A DNA stretch of 64,000 nt from JAIBJN01 sp963811635 (GCA_963811635.1 CAWESB010000006.1:1-64000), one strand, 5' to 3'. Shown: positions 27,941 to 36,165, counted from the first letter of the stretch. Notes: generated from the sequence alone by a model not told the origin. Made by a program: numbers and translations.

Positions 27941-28741
27941 TCAGGTCTCCTCCTCGAGGAACGCGCGGAGCAGGCGGCCGGTCGTGTCCGCCGCGGTCGC
28001 AGCTACGCGCATCGTCTGCTCGTGGCTCAGCCGCTCCTCGCTCATCCCGGCGGCGAAGTTCGTGATCACCGAGAGCGCGGCGACTTCGAGGCCGGCCCCG
28101 CGGGCGAGGATCACCTCCGGCACGGTCGACATGCCGACCGCCGTGCCTCCGAGGATCCTCGCGGCCCGGATCTCGGCGGGTGTCTCGAACTGCGGGCCTG
28201 AGAACCAGACGTAGATGCCCTCGCGCAACTCGATGCCCAGGCGCGTGGCCAGCTCTCGCAGCCGCTGCCGGAGCCGCGGCGAGTATGCGTCCACCATGTC
28301 GACGAAGCGCGCGGTGCCACTCTCGCCGAAGAGTGGCGAGACTCCGGTCAGGCCGATGTGGTCGGTGACGAGCATGACCGAGCCCGGCCCGAGCCCGGGG
28401 TCGAGGCTGCCGGCGGCGTTCGTGAGCACGAGCGTCCGGCAGCCAATCTCCGCCAGCGTCCGCACGGCCGCCTTCATCCCGTCCGGACGGCCGTGTTCGT
28501 AGAGGTGCGACCGGCCCTGCATGAGCGCGACCGGAGTCTCACCGACACGCCCGAGCACGAGTCGGCCGGCGTGGCCGGCGACGCCCGCTTCCGGGAAGCC
28601 CGGCAGCTCGTCGTAGGGAATGACCACCGGCTCGGCCAGGTCGTCCGCGAGCGGGCCGAGCCCCGAGCCGAGCACGACGCCCACCCGGGGCACGAGCCCA
28701 CCGGCGCGCGCGCCGATCACGTCCGCGGCCGCCGAAGGCAC
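27941..28741 (-). CDS. purine nucleoside phosphorylase
   Basis: A 266-residue trimeric-type purine nucleoside phosphorylase. VGVVLGSGLGPLADDL holds the phosphate-binding GSGLG, QGRSHLYEHG the next phosphate contact, TNAAGSLDPGL, SGPQFETPAEIR and MSTVPEVILAR the base and ribose contacts, and VITNFAAGMS the final active-site loop. It splits purine nucleosides with phosphate for salvage. The start is GTG at 28741. It lies between a degenerate tRNA-Ala copy (19 bases downstream) and a tRNA-Ala 3' fragment (51 bases upstream), so it may itself be inside the island or trapped by it. Confidence 0.9.
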   Translation of the reverse strand: MPSAAADVIGARAGGLVPRVGVVLGSGLGPLADDLAEPVVIPYDELPGFPEAGVAGHAGRLVLGRVGETPVALMQGRSHLYEHGRPDGMKAAVRTLAEIGCRTLVLTNAAGSLDPGLGPGSVMLVTDHIGLTGVSPLFGESGTARFVDMVDAYSPRLRQRLRELATRLGIELREGIYVWFSGPQFETPAEIRAARILGGTAVGMSTVPEVILARGAGLEVAALSVITNFAAGMSEERLSHEQTMRVAATAADTTGRLLRAFLEEET

Positions 28742-28791
28742 CGGGCCTACGATACTGGGAGAAAGGCAGGGCTGCAGGGCCCTTCTCGGTA

Positions 28792-28834
28792 TGGAGCTAG
28801 CCGGGCTCGAGCCCGGCGACCTCCTGGGTGCGAT
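28792..28834 (-). repeat. tRNA-Ala(CGC) 3' fragment (att-like), copy F2
   Basis: The 43 bases repeat the 3' half of the tRNA at 43504-43576, from the discriminator base to the anticodon, with a one-base insertion in the T arm. Beyond GCGAT the match stops. This is what an integrase crossover in the anticodon region would leave. Confidence 0.75.
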
Positions 28835-28979
28835 TCAAAAGCGCGACGTCAGCAAACCCGCTCTCACAAGGTGCTCTAGACATTTTCCACGCTACTCAGC
28901 GCGGCAGGCCCTCCGAGCGATGTCAGGCGAGAGCAAGCTGGCCCAGCGGGCGGTCTTGTAGCCCGGCAGTAGCCTTACG

Positions 28980-29573
28980 TCACCGCGGGAGCGGGTTCGG
29001 GCCGGTGGCGGTGACCAGCCGCTGCGGCACCCAGTCGTCGACGTGGTTGAAACCCTCGAAGCCCCCTACTTCGTCCTCGACGACGTCGAAGAACGAGCGC
29101 CGGTAGAACTTCACGTGGGTGAAGTCCTCGAACAGGACGTAGACCGGCTCGACGTCGGCACTCTGGAACTGCTGCCCAGTCAGCGCGGCCCGATGCACTC
29201 GCGAGAACTCGTCGATCTCCTCACCGACGACGACGCCGAGGTGCTCGAGGCCCATCCGGTAGACCCGCTGGTGAACGGGCGGGATGAGCTCGATGCGCGA
29301 GACCGGGGTCCCGTCGAGGACATCGAGCGGCTCGGCGAGCACGATCAAGGAGATCGGACGCCCGTTCCAGACGTTCTCGTGGTTCGACTTCGCATGGCGC
29401 TCGAGAAGCGTCCGCTGGTGGACGTAGAGGTCCCAATCGGCGACGCGGAAGGCCAGGTGGCTGAGCGCGTAGGGTGCGATGTCGATGCCGCGGGCAGAAA
29501 GACGGTCGCGCTGCATCGCCGCGAAGGCTCGATAGTCCCCGATGATCTCGGCGATCGGATCAGACGTCGCCAC
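28980..29573 (-). CDS. YecM-like VOC-superfamily protein
   Basis: A 197-residue protein. The segment LSHLAFRVADWDLYVHQRTL, then NGRPISLIVLAEPL, VSRIELIPPVH and YRMGLEHLGVVVGEEIDEF matches the YecM family, a metal-binding relative of the glyoxalase/VOC fold (ligand positions H and E visible). Enzymatic activity of YecM is unknown. The GTG at 29573 follows GGAGGA at ideal spacing. It is the first single-gene module of the repeat-punctuated array; repeat R1 lies 42 bases upstream of its start. Confidence 0.65.
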   Translation of the reverse strand: MATSDPIAEIIGDYRAFAAMQRDRLSARGIDIAPYALSHLAFRVADWDLYVHQRTLLERHAKSNHENVWNGRPISLIVLAEPLDVLDGTPVSRIELIPPVHQRVYRMGLEHLGVVVGEEIDEFSRVHRAALTGQQFQSADVEPVYVLFEDFTHVKFYRRSFFDVVEDEVGGFEGFNHVDDWVPQRLVTATGPNPLPR

Positions 29574-29614
29574 GTGGCATCCTCCTCCGCCATCGTACGA
29601 GATGGACGGCCATG

Positions 29615-29653
29615 GCTCGGGGGACATTCCCGCACACTCGCGCAGCCGTGTGC
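29615..29653 (+). repeat. array repeat R1
   Basis: GGGGACATTCCCGCACACTC, then a downstream arm GTGTGC pairing with GCACAC across a 10-base loop. The following ~215 bases up to the cupin gene hold nothing recognisable. Confidence 0.75.
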
Positions 29654-29868
29654 ACTGCGCTCTGGCTCCCTAGCTCTGCTCGCGTTCGTACTCGACGTCA
29701 GCGGCGTTGACTACTAGAGGAACCTTGTTAGCCCGCTGGCGGCGATTCGTAAGGCGATCGTGGAAGCGGCGCTGTTCGGCGTCGGTCTCGGCGGAGCGCT
29801 ACCCGGAGGCGTTCCGCCGAAGGCGCAGGTCCCTCTTGTGACTCCCTCACCCGTAGACTCGGCATTTC

Positions 29869-30336
29869 ATGGCACAGGTGATCGAACCCACGGCGGGCAC
29901 GGACCTGGGCGGCCTGTTCGAGGTCGTCGTCAAGGTGCACTCCGAGGATACAAACGGCGTGCTCGCGGCGATCGAGCAGACGGTGCCGCCGCGCAAGCTG
30001 ATCCCTCCGCACACGCATGAGAACGACGTCTGGGTCTACGTGCTCACCGGCGAGATCGGCATCCTAGTCGGCGACGAGGTGGAGCACGCAGGCGCGGGGA
30101 GCTGGGCGCTCAAGCCGCGCAACGTGGTGCACGCGATGTGGAACCGCACTGACGCCCCCGCACGGATCATCGAGGTGCTGACGCCCGCCGGAACTGAGCG
30201 CTGGTTCGAGGAGACGGCGGCGCTCGCGCCGGGCGACCGCGAGGGCTTCGCAGCCTCCTGTGAGCGCCACGGCATCCGCTGGCTTCCGGACTCGCCCTGG
30301 GGCGACGAGCTGCGCCAACGCTACGACCTCGTGTAG
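29869..30336 (+). CDS. cupin-domain protein
   Basis: A 155-residue cupin. Motif 1 reads PPHTHENDVWVYVLTGEIGI, motif 2 ALKPRNVVHAMWNRTD. The N-terminus (PTAGTDLGGLFEVVVKVHSED) and the C-terminal helical tail are typical of stand-alone cupins annotated as quercetinase- or oxalate-decarboxylase-like; the substrate is unknown. It follows R1 and reads away from the YecM-like module. Confidence 0.75.
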   Translation: MAQVIEPTAGTDLGGLFEVVVKVHSEDTNGVLAAIEQTVPPRKLIPPHTHENDVWVYVLTGEIGILVGDEVEHAGAGSWALKPRNVVHAMWNRTDAPARIIEVLTPAGTERWFEETAALAPGDREGFAASCERHGIRWLPDSPWGDELRQRYDLV

Positions 30337-30377
30337 CCGACCTGGTCTGGGGCGTGGCGGCGGCGTTTCGCTATCCG

Positions 30378-30470
30378 ATGGAGCAGGTGTTCCTCGCTCG
30401 CCACGGCGAGACCGAGTGGAACCGCATCCGTCGGCGACAGGGGCAGCTCAACTCGCCACTGACCCGCGGC
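30378..30470 (+). pseudogene. N-terminal stub of a histidine phosphatase (phosphoglycerate-mutase family)
   Basis: From ATG 30378 the frame gives MEQVFLARHGETEWNRIRRR then QGQLNSPLTRG. This is the exact start of the family, with the catalytic RHGE, and then breaks off where repeat R2 begins. The rest of the gene is absent. Confidence 0.65.
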
Positions 30471-30490
30471 GCACTGGCCCACCCGAGCGT
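30461..30490 (+). repeat. array repeat R2 (diverged)
   Basis: The right half, GCACTGGCCCACCCGAGCGT, matches R9 and R4; the left half, normally GGGGACATTCCC, is replaced by GACCCGCG. It sits exactly where the phosphatase stub ends. Confidence 0.5.
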
Positions 30491-30520
30491 ACGGTCTCGG
30501 GAAGCTGTGCTCCCGCCCGG

Positions 30521-30901
30521 TCAGATCGTGGGCGGCCACTTCCCTTCGACGTACGTCGCCTCCGAGTCTCCCGGCCAGGGCGGCATGGAGACGCAGATGA
30601 ACGTGAGGTCCGCGTCCCCAGTGTTTCGGTACTGAAACGCCGTCCCCACGGGTATGTCGACCGACGTGCCGGGCACGAGCGCAGTGACACAGTTCTCATC
30701 GCCGTTTCTCCAGATCTCTCCTCGTCCCTCGAGCACGAACCACAACTCGCTCACCGTCGCGTGCATCGTGGCCCGGTTGACCTGCTGAGGTGGCACCGTG
30801 CTGTGGATCATGTTGCCGGCCTCGCACGCCATGACGAAGCGGATGTCGGCGCCGGCCGGAGACTTTGCGTCGGGGTGCTCGGGAAGAATGGTCGTCTTCA
30901 T
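30521..30901 (-). CDS. cupin-domain protein
   Basis: A 126-residue cupin. Motif 1 is NRATMHATVSELWFVLEGRG (with HxT in place of the usual HxH), motif 2 VDIPVGTAFQYRNTG. It may therefore bind metal weakly or not at all. The ATG at 30901 follows AAGGAGG at good spacing. It is a single-gene module between R2 and R3 and reads against the previous cupin. Confidence 0.7.
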   Translation of the reverse strand: MKTTILPEHPDAKSPAGADIRFVMACEAGNMIHSTVPPQQVNRATMHATVSELWFVLEGRGEIWRNGDENCVTALVPGTSVDIPVGTAFQYRNTGDADLTFICVSMPPWPGDSEATYVEGKWPPTI

Positions 30902-31004
30902 GGCTCCTCCTTGACCGCATTCCGTTCTACGCGCGCGTCTCGGACGGCTCAACGCCCATGCCGCCAGCGCGGAAAGCGCTCGTGAGCAATCCCTTAGACC
31001 CGGT

Positions 31005-31040
31005 CGCTCAAGCGACATTCCCGCACGCTGGCGCAGCCCT
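31005..31040 (+). repeat. array repeat R3
   Basis: GCTCAAGCGACATTCCCGCA followed by CGCTGGCGCAG, in the gap between the cupin and the TIR-like module. Confidence 0.65.
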
Positions 31041-31120
31041 TCGTCCCCTCGCCGGGCGACAAGGCACGGGCGCGAGACGAACCGCGCCCAATTGCTGGCC
31101 GCGTGGATTTCCGGGCGGCG

Positions 31121-32089
31121 TCACGACACGAGATCGCCACCGAAGTAGTAGACGACGTCGACGGCTGCGATGGATGCTGCGATGTAAGCCGTATAGCGTG
31201 CCCAGCGCGGCCCCCACATGATCTTGAACTCGTGCGCGAGCCCCCGTAGCGCGACGTCGCGGGGCGCGTCGCCGGCGGGCAGCGGCACGCCGCGTTTTCC
31301 GAGCAGCCGCGGCGTCCAGTCCGAGTTGAAGTAGGCGAACAGGCAGTGCCCGATCGACTCGGGCAAGCCGCGCGGGAACACGTCGCCGAAGCGGCGCCGG
31401 AACGCGTCGTAACGCTCCTGCCGCGAGCGCCCCTTGCGCTTGCCAGCCGGCGGCAGCGACAGGATTACGCGCTCGGGAGTGCCGAGGGCGACCACGTGCT
31501 GCACCTCCCAGGCCAGGCCCTCGCTCTCACCTGTCTGCAGGAGCACTACTCCCGCGCGGTCGGTCCACTCGTCGACCGTCGCCTGCCAGTCCTCGTCGGC
31601 CGCGTACACGCGCGCAGCACCGAGCTGGGGCAGCTCCTCGGTCGGGTCGCCGACGGCCACGAACGGGCCGACCTTGCGGAGCGTGCGGGCCAGCCGCTCC
31701 TCGTGCGTGATGTAGCGCTCCCACGGCGACGCCCGCACGCGTGACGACCATGATCTGTCGGACTCCGAGTCGTCGGCGTCGAACGGCCGCAGGAAGACGA
31801 TCGGCGCTCGCTCATCCTCGGCGAGCACGCGCTCGCCGGCAGCGACCCGCATGCGTCGCCCGCGCTTGATCACCCACGTCGACGCAAACCAGGCGGGCAG
31901 TAGGACCAGGCCGGTCAGATCGCTCGTGGCCACTCCCGTCCAGTACAGGACGAACACGACGAGGCACGGGATCAGGAAGATCGTCAGGCCGAACAAAATG
32001 ACCGTGAACCCGACGCCGCGATCCCGCTGCGCGCGGGCCGCGTTCGCTCGCGCAAGCCGCTCGCGTCGCTCGACGGGGTCGGTGCTCAC
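31121..32089 (-). CDS. membrane-anchored TIR-like domain protein, possible immune effector
   Basis: A 322-residue protein. Two N-terminal transmembrane helices (about 27-49 and 55-75) are followed by a cytosolic domain with APIVFLRPFDADDS (first strand and loop), RLARTLRKVGPFVAVGDP, LGAARVYAADEDWQATVDEW, AGVVLLQTGESEGLAWEVQH (central strand with a candidate glutamate) and ERVILSLPP. This alternating alpha/beta pattern resembles TIR or nucleoside-sensing effector folds that join membrane helices in bacterial defence, but no catalytic residue can be proved by eye. The GTG at 32089 keeps a complete first helix. It stands alone between R3 and R4. Confidence 0.5.
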   Translation of the reverse strand: MSTDPVERRERLARANAARAQRDRGVGFTVILFGLTIFLIPCLVVFVLYWTGVATSDLTGLVLLPAWFASTWVIKRGRRMRVAAGERVLAEDERAPIVFLRPFDADDSESDRSWSSRVRASPWERYITHEERLARTLRKVGPFVAVGDPTEELPQLGAARVYAADEDWQATVDEWTDRAGVVLLQTGESEGLAWEVQHVVALGTPERVILSLPPAGKRKGRSRQERYDAFRRRFGDVFPRGLPESIGHCLFAYFNSDWTPRLLGKRGVPLPAGDAPRDVALRGLAHEFKIMWGPRWARYTAYIAASIAAVDVVYYFGGDLVS

Positions 32090-32190
32090 GTTTGCCGCCA
32101 CACGGCCGGCATGCGGCACCGATCTAACACCCGCCGGCACGTCCGGTCAACGCTACGACCTGCCGGTCAATGCCAAGTCGACCCCGCCTA

Positions 32191-32230
32191 GCTCTGGCGT
32201 CATTGGCGAACACTGGCGCATCCGAGTGTG
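32191..32230 (+). repeat. array repeat R4
   Basis: GGCGTCATTGGCGAACACTG, then GCGCATCCGAGTGTG. The arms ACACT (32210-32214) and AGTGT (32225-32229) pair across a 10-base loop. Confidence 0.7.
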
Positions 32231-32313
32231 GTGGCGCTGGGCTTGGCCGGGCACGCCCGGCAGCGTTTACAGTCCGAGCATCGGCAAACGTCAAGGAAGG
32301 GGCGGTGACGAGA

Positions 32314-33045
32314 ATGGCTGCTGAAACTCCGACGATCGTCCTTGTCCATGGTGCATGGGCTGACGCCACGGGCTTCGACGCCGAAATCCGCGCCTTGCAG
32401 GACCGAGGGTACTCCGCCATAGGGTTCGGTAACCCGCTTCGGGATCTCGCTGGCGACGCCGCTTACCTGACGGAGTTCCTGCGGACTCTTGGCGGGCCGA
32501 TCGTGCTCGTCGGCCACTCCTACGGCGGCAATGTGATCTCCACCGCCGCGATTGGCAACGAGCAGGTTCAGGCGCTCGTCTACTTCAGCGGCTGGATGTG
32601 CGACGTTGGCGAGAGCCAGCAGCAGCTCCTCGAGAGGTTTGAAGGCAGCCTTGTGGGGCCTTCAATCAGGCCCGTTCCGTTCACCAACCCCGACGGGAGC
32701 GAGGGCACCGACCTTTACCTCGCGCCAGAGGCATTCCGCGAAGCCTTCGCCGCTGATGTCGATCCTGAGACGGCCGCGGTGATGGCCGCGGCACAGCGGC
32801 CCTATGCCGCCGCCGCGTTCGCAGCCACGCCGTCGGCCCCGCCAGCCTGGAATACGCTGCCGTGCTGGTATTTGCTCGGTACCGAGGACCAGGCGATCCC
32901 GCCGGCCCTCCAGCGGTTCATGGCTGAGCGCGCGAACGCCACGATCGTGGAGATCCCGGCTTCGCACGTCTCGTTCGTTTCCCAGCCTGAGGCCGCGACC
33001 GAACTCATCCTGCAAGCCGTCGAGGCCACCGCCGCAGCCGCCTGA
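32314..33045 (+). CDS. alpha/beta hydrolase (esterase-like)
   Basis: A 243-residue alpha/beta hydrolase. VLVHGAWADATGF is the oxyanion loop, IVLVGHSYGGNVI the nucleophile elbow, LLGTEDQAIPPALQRF the acid region and IPASHVSFVSQPE the catalytic histidine. The pattern matches the salicylate-esterase/EstC-like group of small hydrolases. ATG at 32314 was chosen; an in-frame GTG nine bases upstream sits at better distance from AAGGAAGG. It is a single-gene module between R4 and R5. Confidence 0.85.
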   Translation: MAAETPTIVLVHGAWADATGFDAEIRALQDRGYSAIGFGNPLRDLAGDAAYLTEFLRTLGGPIVLVGHSYGGNVISTAAIGNEQVQALVYFSGWMCDVGESQQQLLERFEGSLVGPSIRPVPFTNPDGSEGTDLYLAPEAFREAFAADVDPETAAVMAAAQRPYAAAAFAATPSAPPAWNTLPCWYLLGTEDQAIPPALQRFMAERANATIVEIPASHVSFVSQPEAATELILQAVEATAAAA

Positions 33046-33093
33046 CCAGCGCCTGAGCAGGCGCTCGCCCATGGGAGCCGACCGTGGGCGCAC

Positions 33094-33127
33094 GCTCAAG
33101 GGACATTCCCGAACACTCGCGCACGGG
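33094..33127 (+). repeat. array repeat R5
   Basis: GCTCAAGGGACATTCCCGAA followed by CACTCGCGCACGGG, in the gap between the esterase-like gene and the end of the LanC-like gene. GGGA and TCCC pair around CAT. Confidence 0.8.
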
Positions 33128-33259
33128 AGGAAACCACTCGTCCGCGTGAGCCTCCACCTTCGGCTGTCGCGGATTGGCCACGAGTTCATCCGAGCTGAGG
33201 CCGGGTCGTGTACAGCTACGTGATCGGGATCGATATCTCGGCGCCCGATACACCGAGTA

Positions 33260-34342
33260 TCACGGGATCGGAAGCGTGCCGCCGCCGTCGACGCAGTCGG
33301 CGAGGTAGAGCGCCGTCCCGAGACAGCCCGTCCAAAGTGAGTAGCGGTCGTATTGCAGCTGCTCCAGCGCATGCATGGCGAATGCGCGCGCTCGTAAGAG
33401 CCACCGCTCGTCGCCGGTCCGCTCGAACAGCACGAGAAATGCGTATCCGTTTCCGGAGGTGCCGTGGCACAGGCCGGCGCCTTTCTCAAGCGGACCGGCG
33501 CGCCACGTCAGCTCGCCGCCGGCGAGCGCGAGATCCTCGTCGAGGAGCGACCCGAGCGTGGCAACGATCCCGGGCGCTCCGTGACACCACTGCACGCGAA
33601 TCCGTTTATCGCGCTTGGCGACAAGGCTCGACCCAGCGATCCCCGGCCAGTTGACGAGGCCGTCCTCCTCGACGGCGTAGCGGCGGACTATGTCCGAGAC
33701 GCCTCCTACGTCACCGAGGGCGAGAACGCAGCCAGCGAACCCGTGTGCAGGCCCGAGATAGCGCACTGGCTTCTCTCCCAATCCGCGCTGTGTCCAGAGT
33801 CCGTCCTCGTCGCGCTGCGACCGTAGCCATTCGACGCTCGTGTTCACGTCGGCCCCGATTTCCCTCCCTGCAAGGATCGTGCCGGCGCTCCCTGACATCA
33901 GCTCGCAGTGCTCGTCGTGGGCGCTGGCGTCGATCAGCTCCAAGAGCCGGTCGTGGTTCGCGGTCGAGGGCGCGAGCCGCTGTAGCACGAGCCGGATGCC
34001 CGTCTCGCCGAACGAGAGGCTGCGGGTGTCGTCGCTGTCGCTCCAGTCCATCGGTGCGACGGCGGACTCCTCGAGATACGGCACGTAGTCGCGGCTCAGG
34101 TCGACGAAGTCGCGCCGCGCCAGGCGGTGCAGCGCGTCGACGACGCCCGCGCCACCCATATAGACCGAGCGCAGGCGCTTCGTCGTCAGGGACTCGTGGT
34201 CGTCAGCCGGATGCACCCGCCACCCGTCCCCGAACTCCGCCTCAACACCGGCGACGACTCCGGCGATCGCCGACCGGACGCGGTCGGCGTTCCACGCCGA
34301 ACCCGTGAGCGGCTCGTGCGACTCCGGCGAGAACAGCATCAA
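33260..34342 (-). CDS. LanC-like protein
   Basis: A 360-residue alpha/alpha-barrel protein of the LanC family. The zinc-binding signature is present: QWCHGAPGIV (first Cys) and GLCHGTSGNGY (Cys-His), preceded by the typical LGPAHGFAG histidine turn. Repeating GxxG motifs (MGGAGVVDAL, MSGSAGTILAG, TGCLGTALYL) fit the toroid. LanC enzymes add cysteine to dehydrated residues of lantibiotic precursors, while lone LanC-like proteins have been linked to dehydroamino-acid or glutathione adducts. No LanB, LanM or precursor peptide is visible nearby, so it is an orphan. It lies between R5 and R6. Confidence 0.75.
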   Translation of the reverse strand: MMLFSPESHEPLTGSAWNADRVRSAIAGVVAGVEAEFGDGWRVHPADDHESLTTKRLRSVYMGGAGVVDALHRLARRDFVDLSRDYVPYLEESAVAPMDWSDSDDTRSLSFGETGIRLVLQRLAPSTANHDRLLELIDASAHDEHCELMSGSAGTILAGREIGADVNTSVEWLRSQRDEDGLWTQRGLGEKPVRYLGPAHGFAGCVLALGDVGGVSDIVRRYAVEEDGLVNWPGIAGSSLVAKRDKRIRVQWCHGAPGIVATLGSLLDEDLALAGGELTWRAGPLEKGAGLCHGTSGNGYAFLVLFERTGDERWLLRARAFAMHALEQLQYDRYSLWTGCLGTALYLADCVDGGGTLPIP

Positions 34343-34488
34343 CGGCCAGCCCGGGCAACTGCGTCGTAGCGCATGGGCTCAGCCTCGCACAACCGCCTTG
34401 CGCCTACAGGCGTGCGCAACCGTGGTCACGAGCTCCAATTCCTTCTCACTTCACGCGTGGTGGTCCGCGAGAGATCGAGGAGTGCGGC

Positions 34489-34580
34489 TCGGTAACCCTC
34501 GCGGTGGTACATCGTCATCGGCTGGCCTGGACGCAAGACCGTCAGGTTGATGCCAAACTCGTCGAAGCGTTCCCGCTGGG
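34489..34580 (-). pseudogene. small fragment of a cupin gene
   Basis: One frame reads RERFDEFGINLTVLRPGQPM then TMYHREGYR, like the first strands and first cupin motif (vLxPGqpmxxYHxE) of a known cupin group, and then loses the match. No intact frame extends on either side. The 549-base gap (34343-34891) otherwise holds only R6 and no clear gene. Confidence 0.4.
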
Positions 34581-34797
34581 TTCGTTGCGAGCGTACGCGA
34601 GCTGCCGTGGCAGGAGAACGAGCTGGGCGCGACCTGCGAGTTCGACAAGCAGCCTCGCGGGCGATCCTTGGTCATCGCGCCGTCTCCTTTCGCATGAGAG
34701 GTCCCTGCGGAACGGTTTACCAGGCCGGCGCCACAGATCCGCTTCCGCAGGGAGTTCCTCGCCGAGTAGCCGGTGCACGCCACAGGCGAGTCAAGTC

Positions 34798-34830
34798 GTC
34801 AGGCGTCATTCGCCAACACTCGCGCAAGCG
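34798..34830 (+). repeat. array repeat R6
   Basis: CAGGCGTCATTCGCCAACAC followed by TCGCGCAAGCG. Here GGCG pairs with CGCC where other copies have GGGA with TCCC. Confidence 0.7.
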
Positions 34831-34891
34831 GAGATGCTTCTCCTTGAGCGGAGGCGAATGTCTCGTCTATGCTCACGCGCGGCCGGAAAGG

Positions 34892-35692
34892 ATGCCTGTG
34901 CCCGAGGTCACGAACGGCGGCGTGAGGATCAGCTACGACGTGGTCGGCGAGGGTCGGCCGCTCATGTTGCTGCACGGCTGGTGCTGCGATCGATCGTGGT
35001 GGACCGAGCCGGGGTACGTCGACGAACTCAGGAGCGATCACCGCCTCGTCAACGTCGATCTCCGCGGCCACGGCGCGAGCGACAAGCCGCACGACGGCGC
35101 TGCCTACAGGATGGATGCCATGACCGGCGACGTGTTCGCGGTCGCCGACGCCGAGGGGTTGGATCGGTTCGCGATCTGGGGACATTCCCGCGGCGGGTGG
35201 ATGGCGTGGATGGCTGCGGCCGCCGCCCCGGAGCGGGTCGCGGCGATCGTGGCCTCGGGAGCGTGGGATCCGCGACCCGAGCCCGAAGAGCCGACGGGGA
35301 CCGACGCGTGGGCCGAGGCGCTCAGGGACGGCGGGACGAGCGCGCTGGTCGACCGGTTCAAGATCGACATGGGTGAGACGTTCGACCGCGAGTTCCCACC
35401 CTGGGCGCAGGCCGTGACCCTCCGAGCCGATCCAGAGGCGCTGATCGCCGCGCGCGCGCCCGAGATCTGGACCGACGGGATCCCGGACGAGGACCTCAGG
35501 TCGTTCCCCGTCCCGGCGCTCCTCATCGCCGGGGAGTTGGAGGACGTGGACGACGACGCCGCGAAGGTGGCCGCGATGATCCCCAACGGTCAGAGTTTGC
35601 GGTTGGCGGGCCTCGGACATGCGGGGGCGTGCGCCGCGAGCGCGCTCACGGTCCCCACCGCCCGCGCGTTCCTAGACCGCTGGTTCGCCTAG
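34892..35692 (+). CDS. alpha/beta hydrolase
   Basis: A 266-residue alpha/beta hydrolase. Visible: PLMLLHGWCCDRSWW (oxyanion loop), HRLVNVDLRGHGASDKPHDG, FAIWGHSRGGWMAW (nucleophile serine), ALLIAGELEDVDDDAA (acid) and LAGLGHAGACA (histidine). It resembles haloperoxidase/arylesterase-type hydrolases. Start ATG 34892 or GTG 34898; the second has the better spacing to GGAAAGG. It is a single-gene module between R6 and R7. Confidence 0.85.
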   Translation: MPVPEVTNGGVRISYDVVGEGRPLMLLHGWCCDRSWWTEPGYVDELRSDHRLVNVDLRGHGASDKPHDGAAYRMDAMTGDVFAVADAEGLDRFAIWGHSRGGWMAWMAAAAAPERVAAIVASGAWDPRPEPEEPTGTDAWAEALRDGGTSALVDRFKIDMGETFDREFPPWAQAVTLRADPEALIAARAPEIWTDGIPDEDLRSFPVPALLIAGELEDVDDDAAKVAAMIPNGQSLRLAGLGHAGACAASALTVPTARAFLDRWFA

Positions 35693-35729
35693 CCGGGCAC
35701 CTCGAGCACGGAGCGCCGGCGACTTAGTA

Positions 35730-35770
35730 GCTCAGGGGACATTCCCGAACACTCGCGCACGCAACCGTGC
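35730..35770 (+). repeat. array repeat R7
   Basis: GCTCAGGGGACATTCCCGAA then CACTCGCGCACG, with CGTGC soon after that can pair with GCACG. It lies just before a tmRNA-like 3' fragment. Confidence 0.8.
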
Positions 35771-35786
35771 TCTCGCCGGCCCCTCA

Positions 35787-35832
35787 TACGTCTGATTGAA
35801 ATCTTGCGCGGGTTCGATTCCCGCCGCCTCCA
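35787..35832 (+). other. 3' end fragment of a tRNA-like gene, probably tmRNA (att-like)
   Basis: The T arm GCGGG-TTCGATT-CCCGC is followed by an acceptor strand CGCCTCC and A, exactly the 3' end of a tRNA-like domain. The sequence resembles actinobacterial ssrA ends more than any usual tRNA, but no anticodon arm or mRNA-like part precedes it. Such 3' ends are common integrase targets. The ALDH fragment starts immediately after the last A. Confidence 0.5.
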
Positions 35833-36102
35833 TCGGCTTGGTTGAGCGAAATATGGATCGCGACGGTGCCTTCACCGGCGAGCAGCTCGATCGGCTCAGC
35901 CTTCATCAGATCCGGCCCGTTGTCCGCGTAGTACCCGTAGACGTCGACGCAGAAGTCGATCTCGTCGAGCGGCTGCTCACTGGGCTTCCCTATCGCGGCC
36001 GGTGATCTCAGCCAGCTGCTCCCGCCGCTCGGCGTGCAGCTCCACCACGCCGCGCACTAGCTTGGCGCGCTCGAAGCGCGTGGGCTCGGAAACGTGCCTC
36101 AT
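35833..36102 (-). pseudogene. fragment of an aldehyde dehydrogenase (frameshifted)
   Basis: On the minus strand, RFERAKLVRGVVELHAERRE then QLAEITG continues after a frame change as IGKPSEQPLDEIDFCVDVYG, YYADNGPDLM and EPIELLAGEGTVAI. This is residues ~60-140 of succinate-semialdehyde-type aldehyde dehydrogenases (MGKP...E...Y..Y). The catalytic cysteine and glutamate regions are absent. It ends exactly at the tmRNA-like 3' end. Confidence 0.6.
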
Positions 36103-36165
36103 GCTAGGGTCGCGATCGGCGTTCGCGCGTGCGCAGCGCCCGGCGTCTACCAACGGGGGTGGATC

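Noticed and set aside
35178..35191. further copy of the array repeat (GGGGACATTCCCGC)
   Set aside because: It lies inside the alpha/beta hydrolase gene and encodes the G-H-S-R nucleophile elbow; the rest of the repeat is missing.
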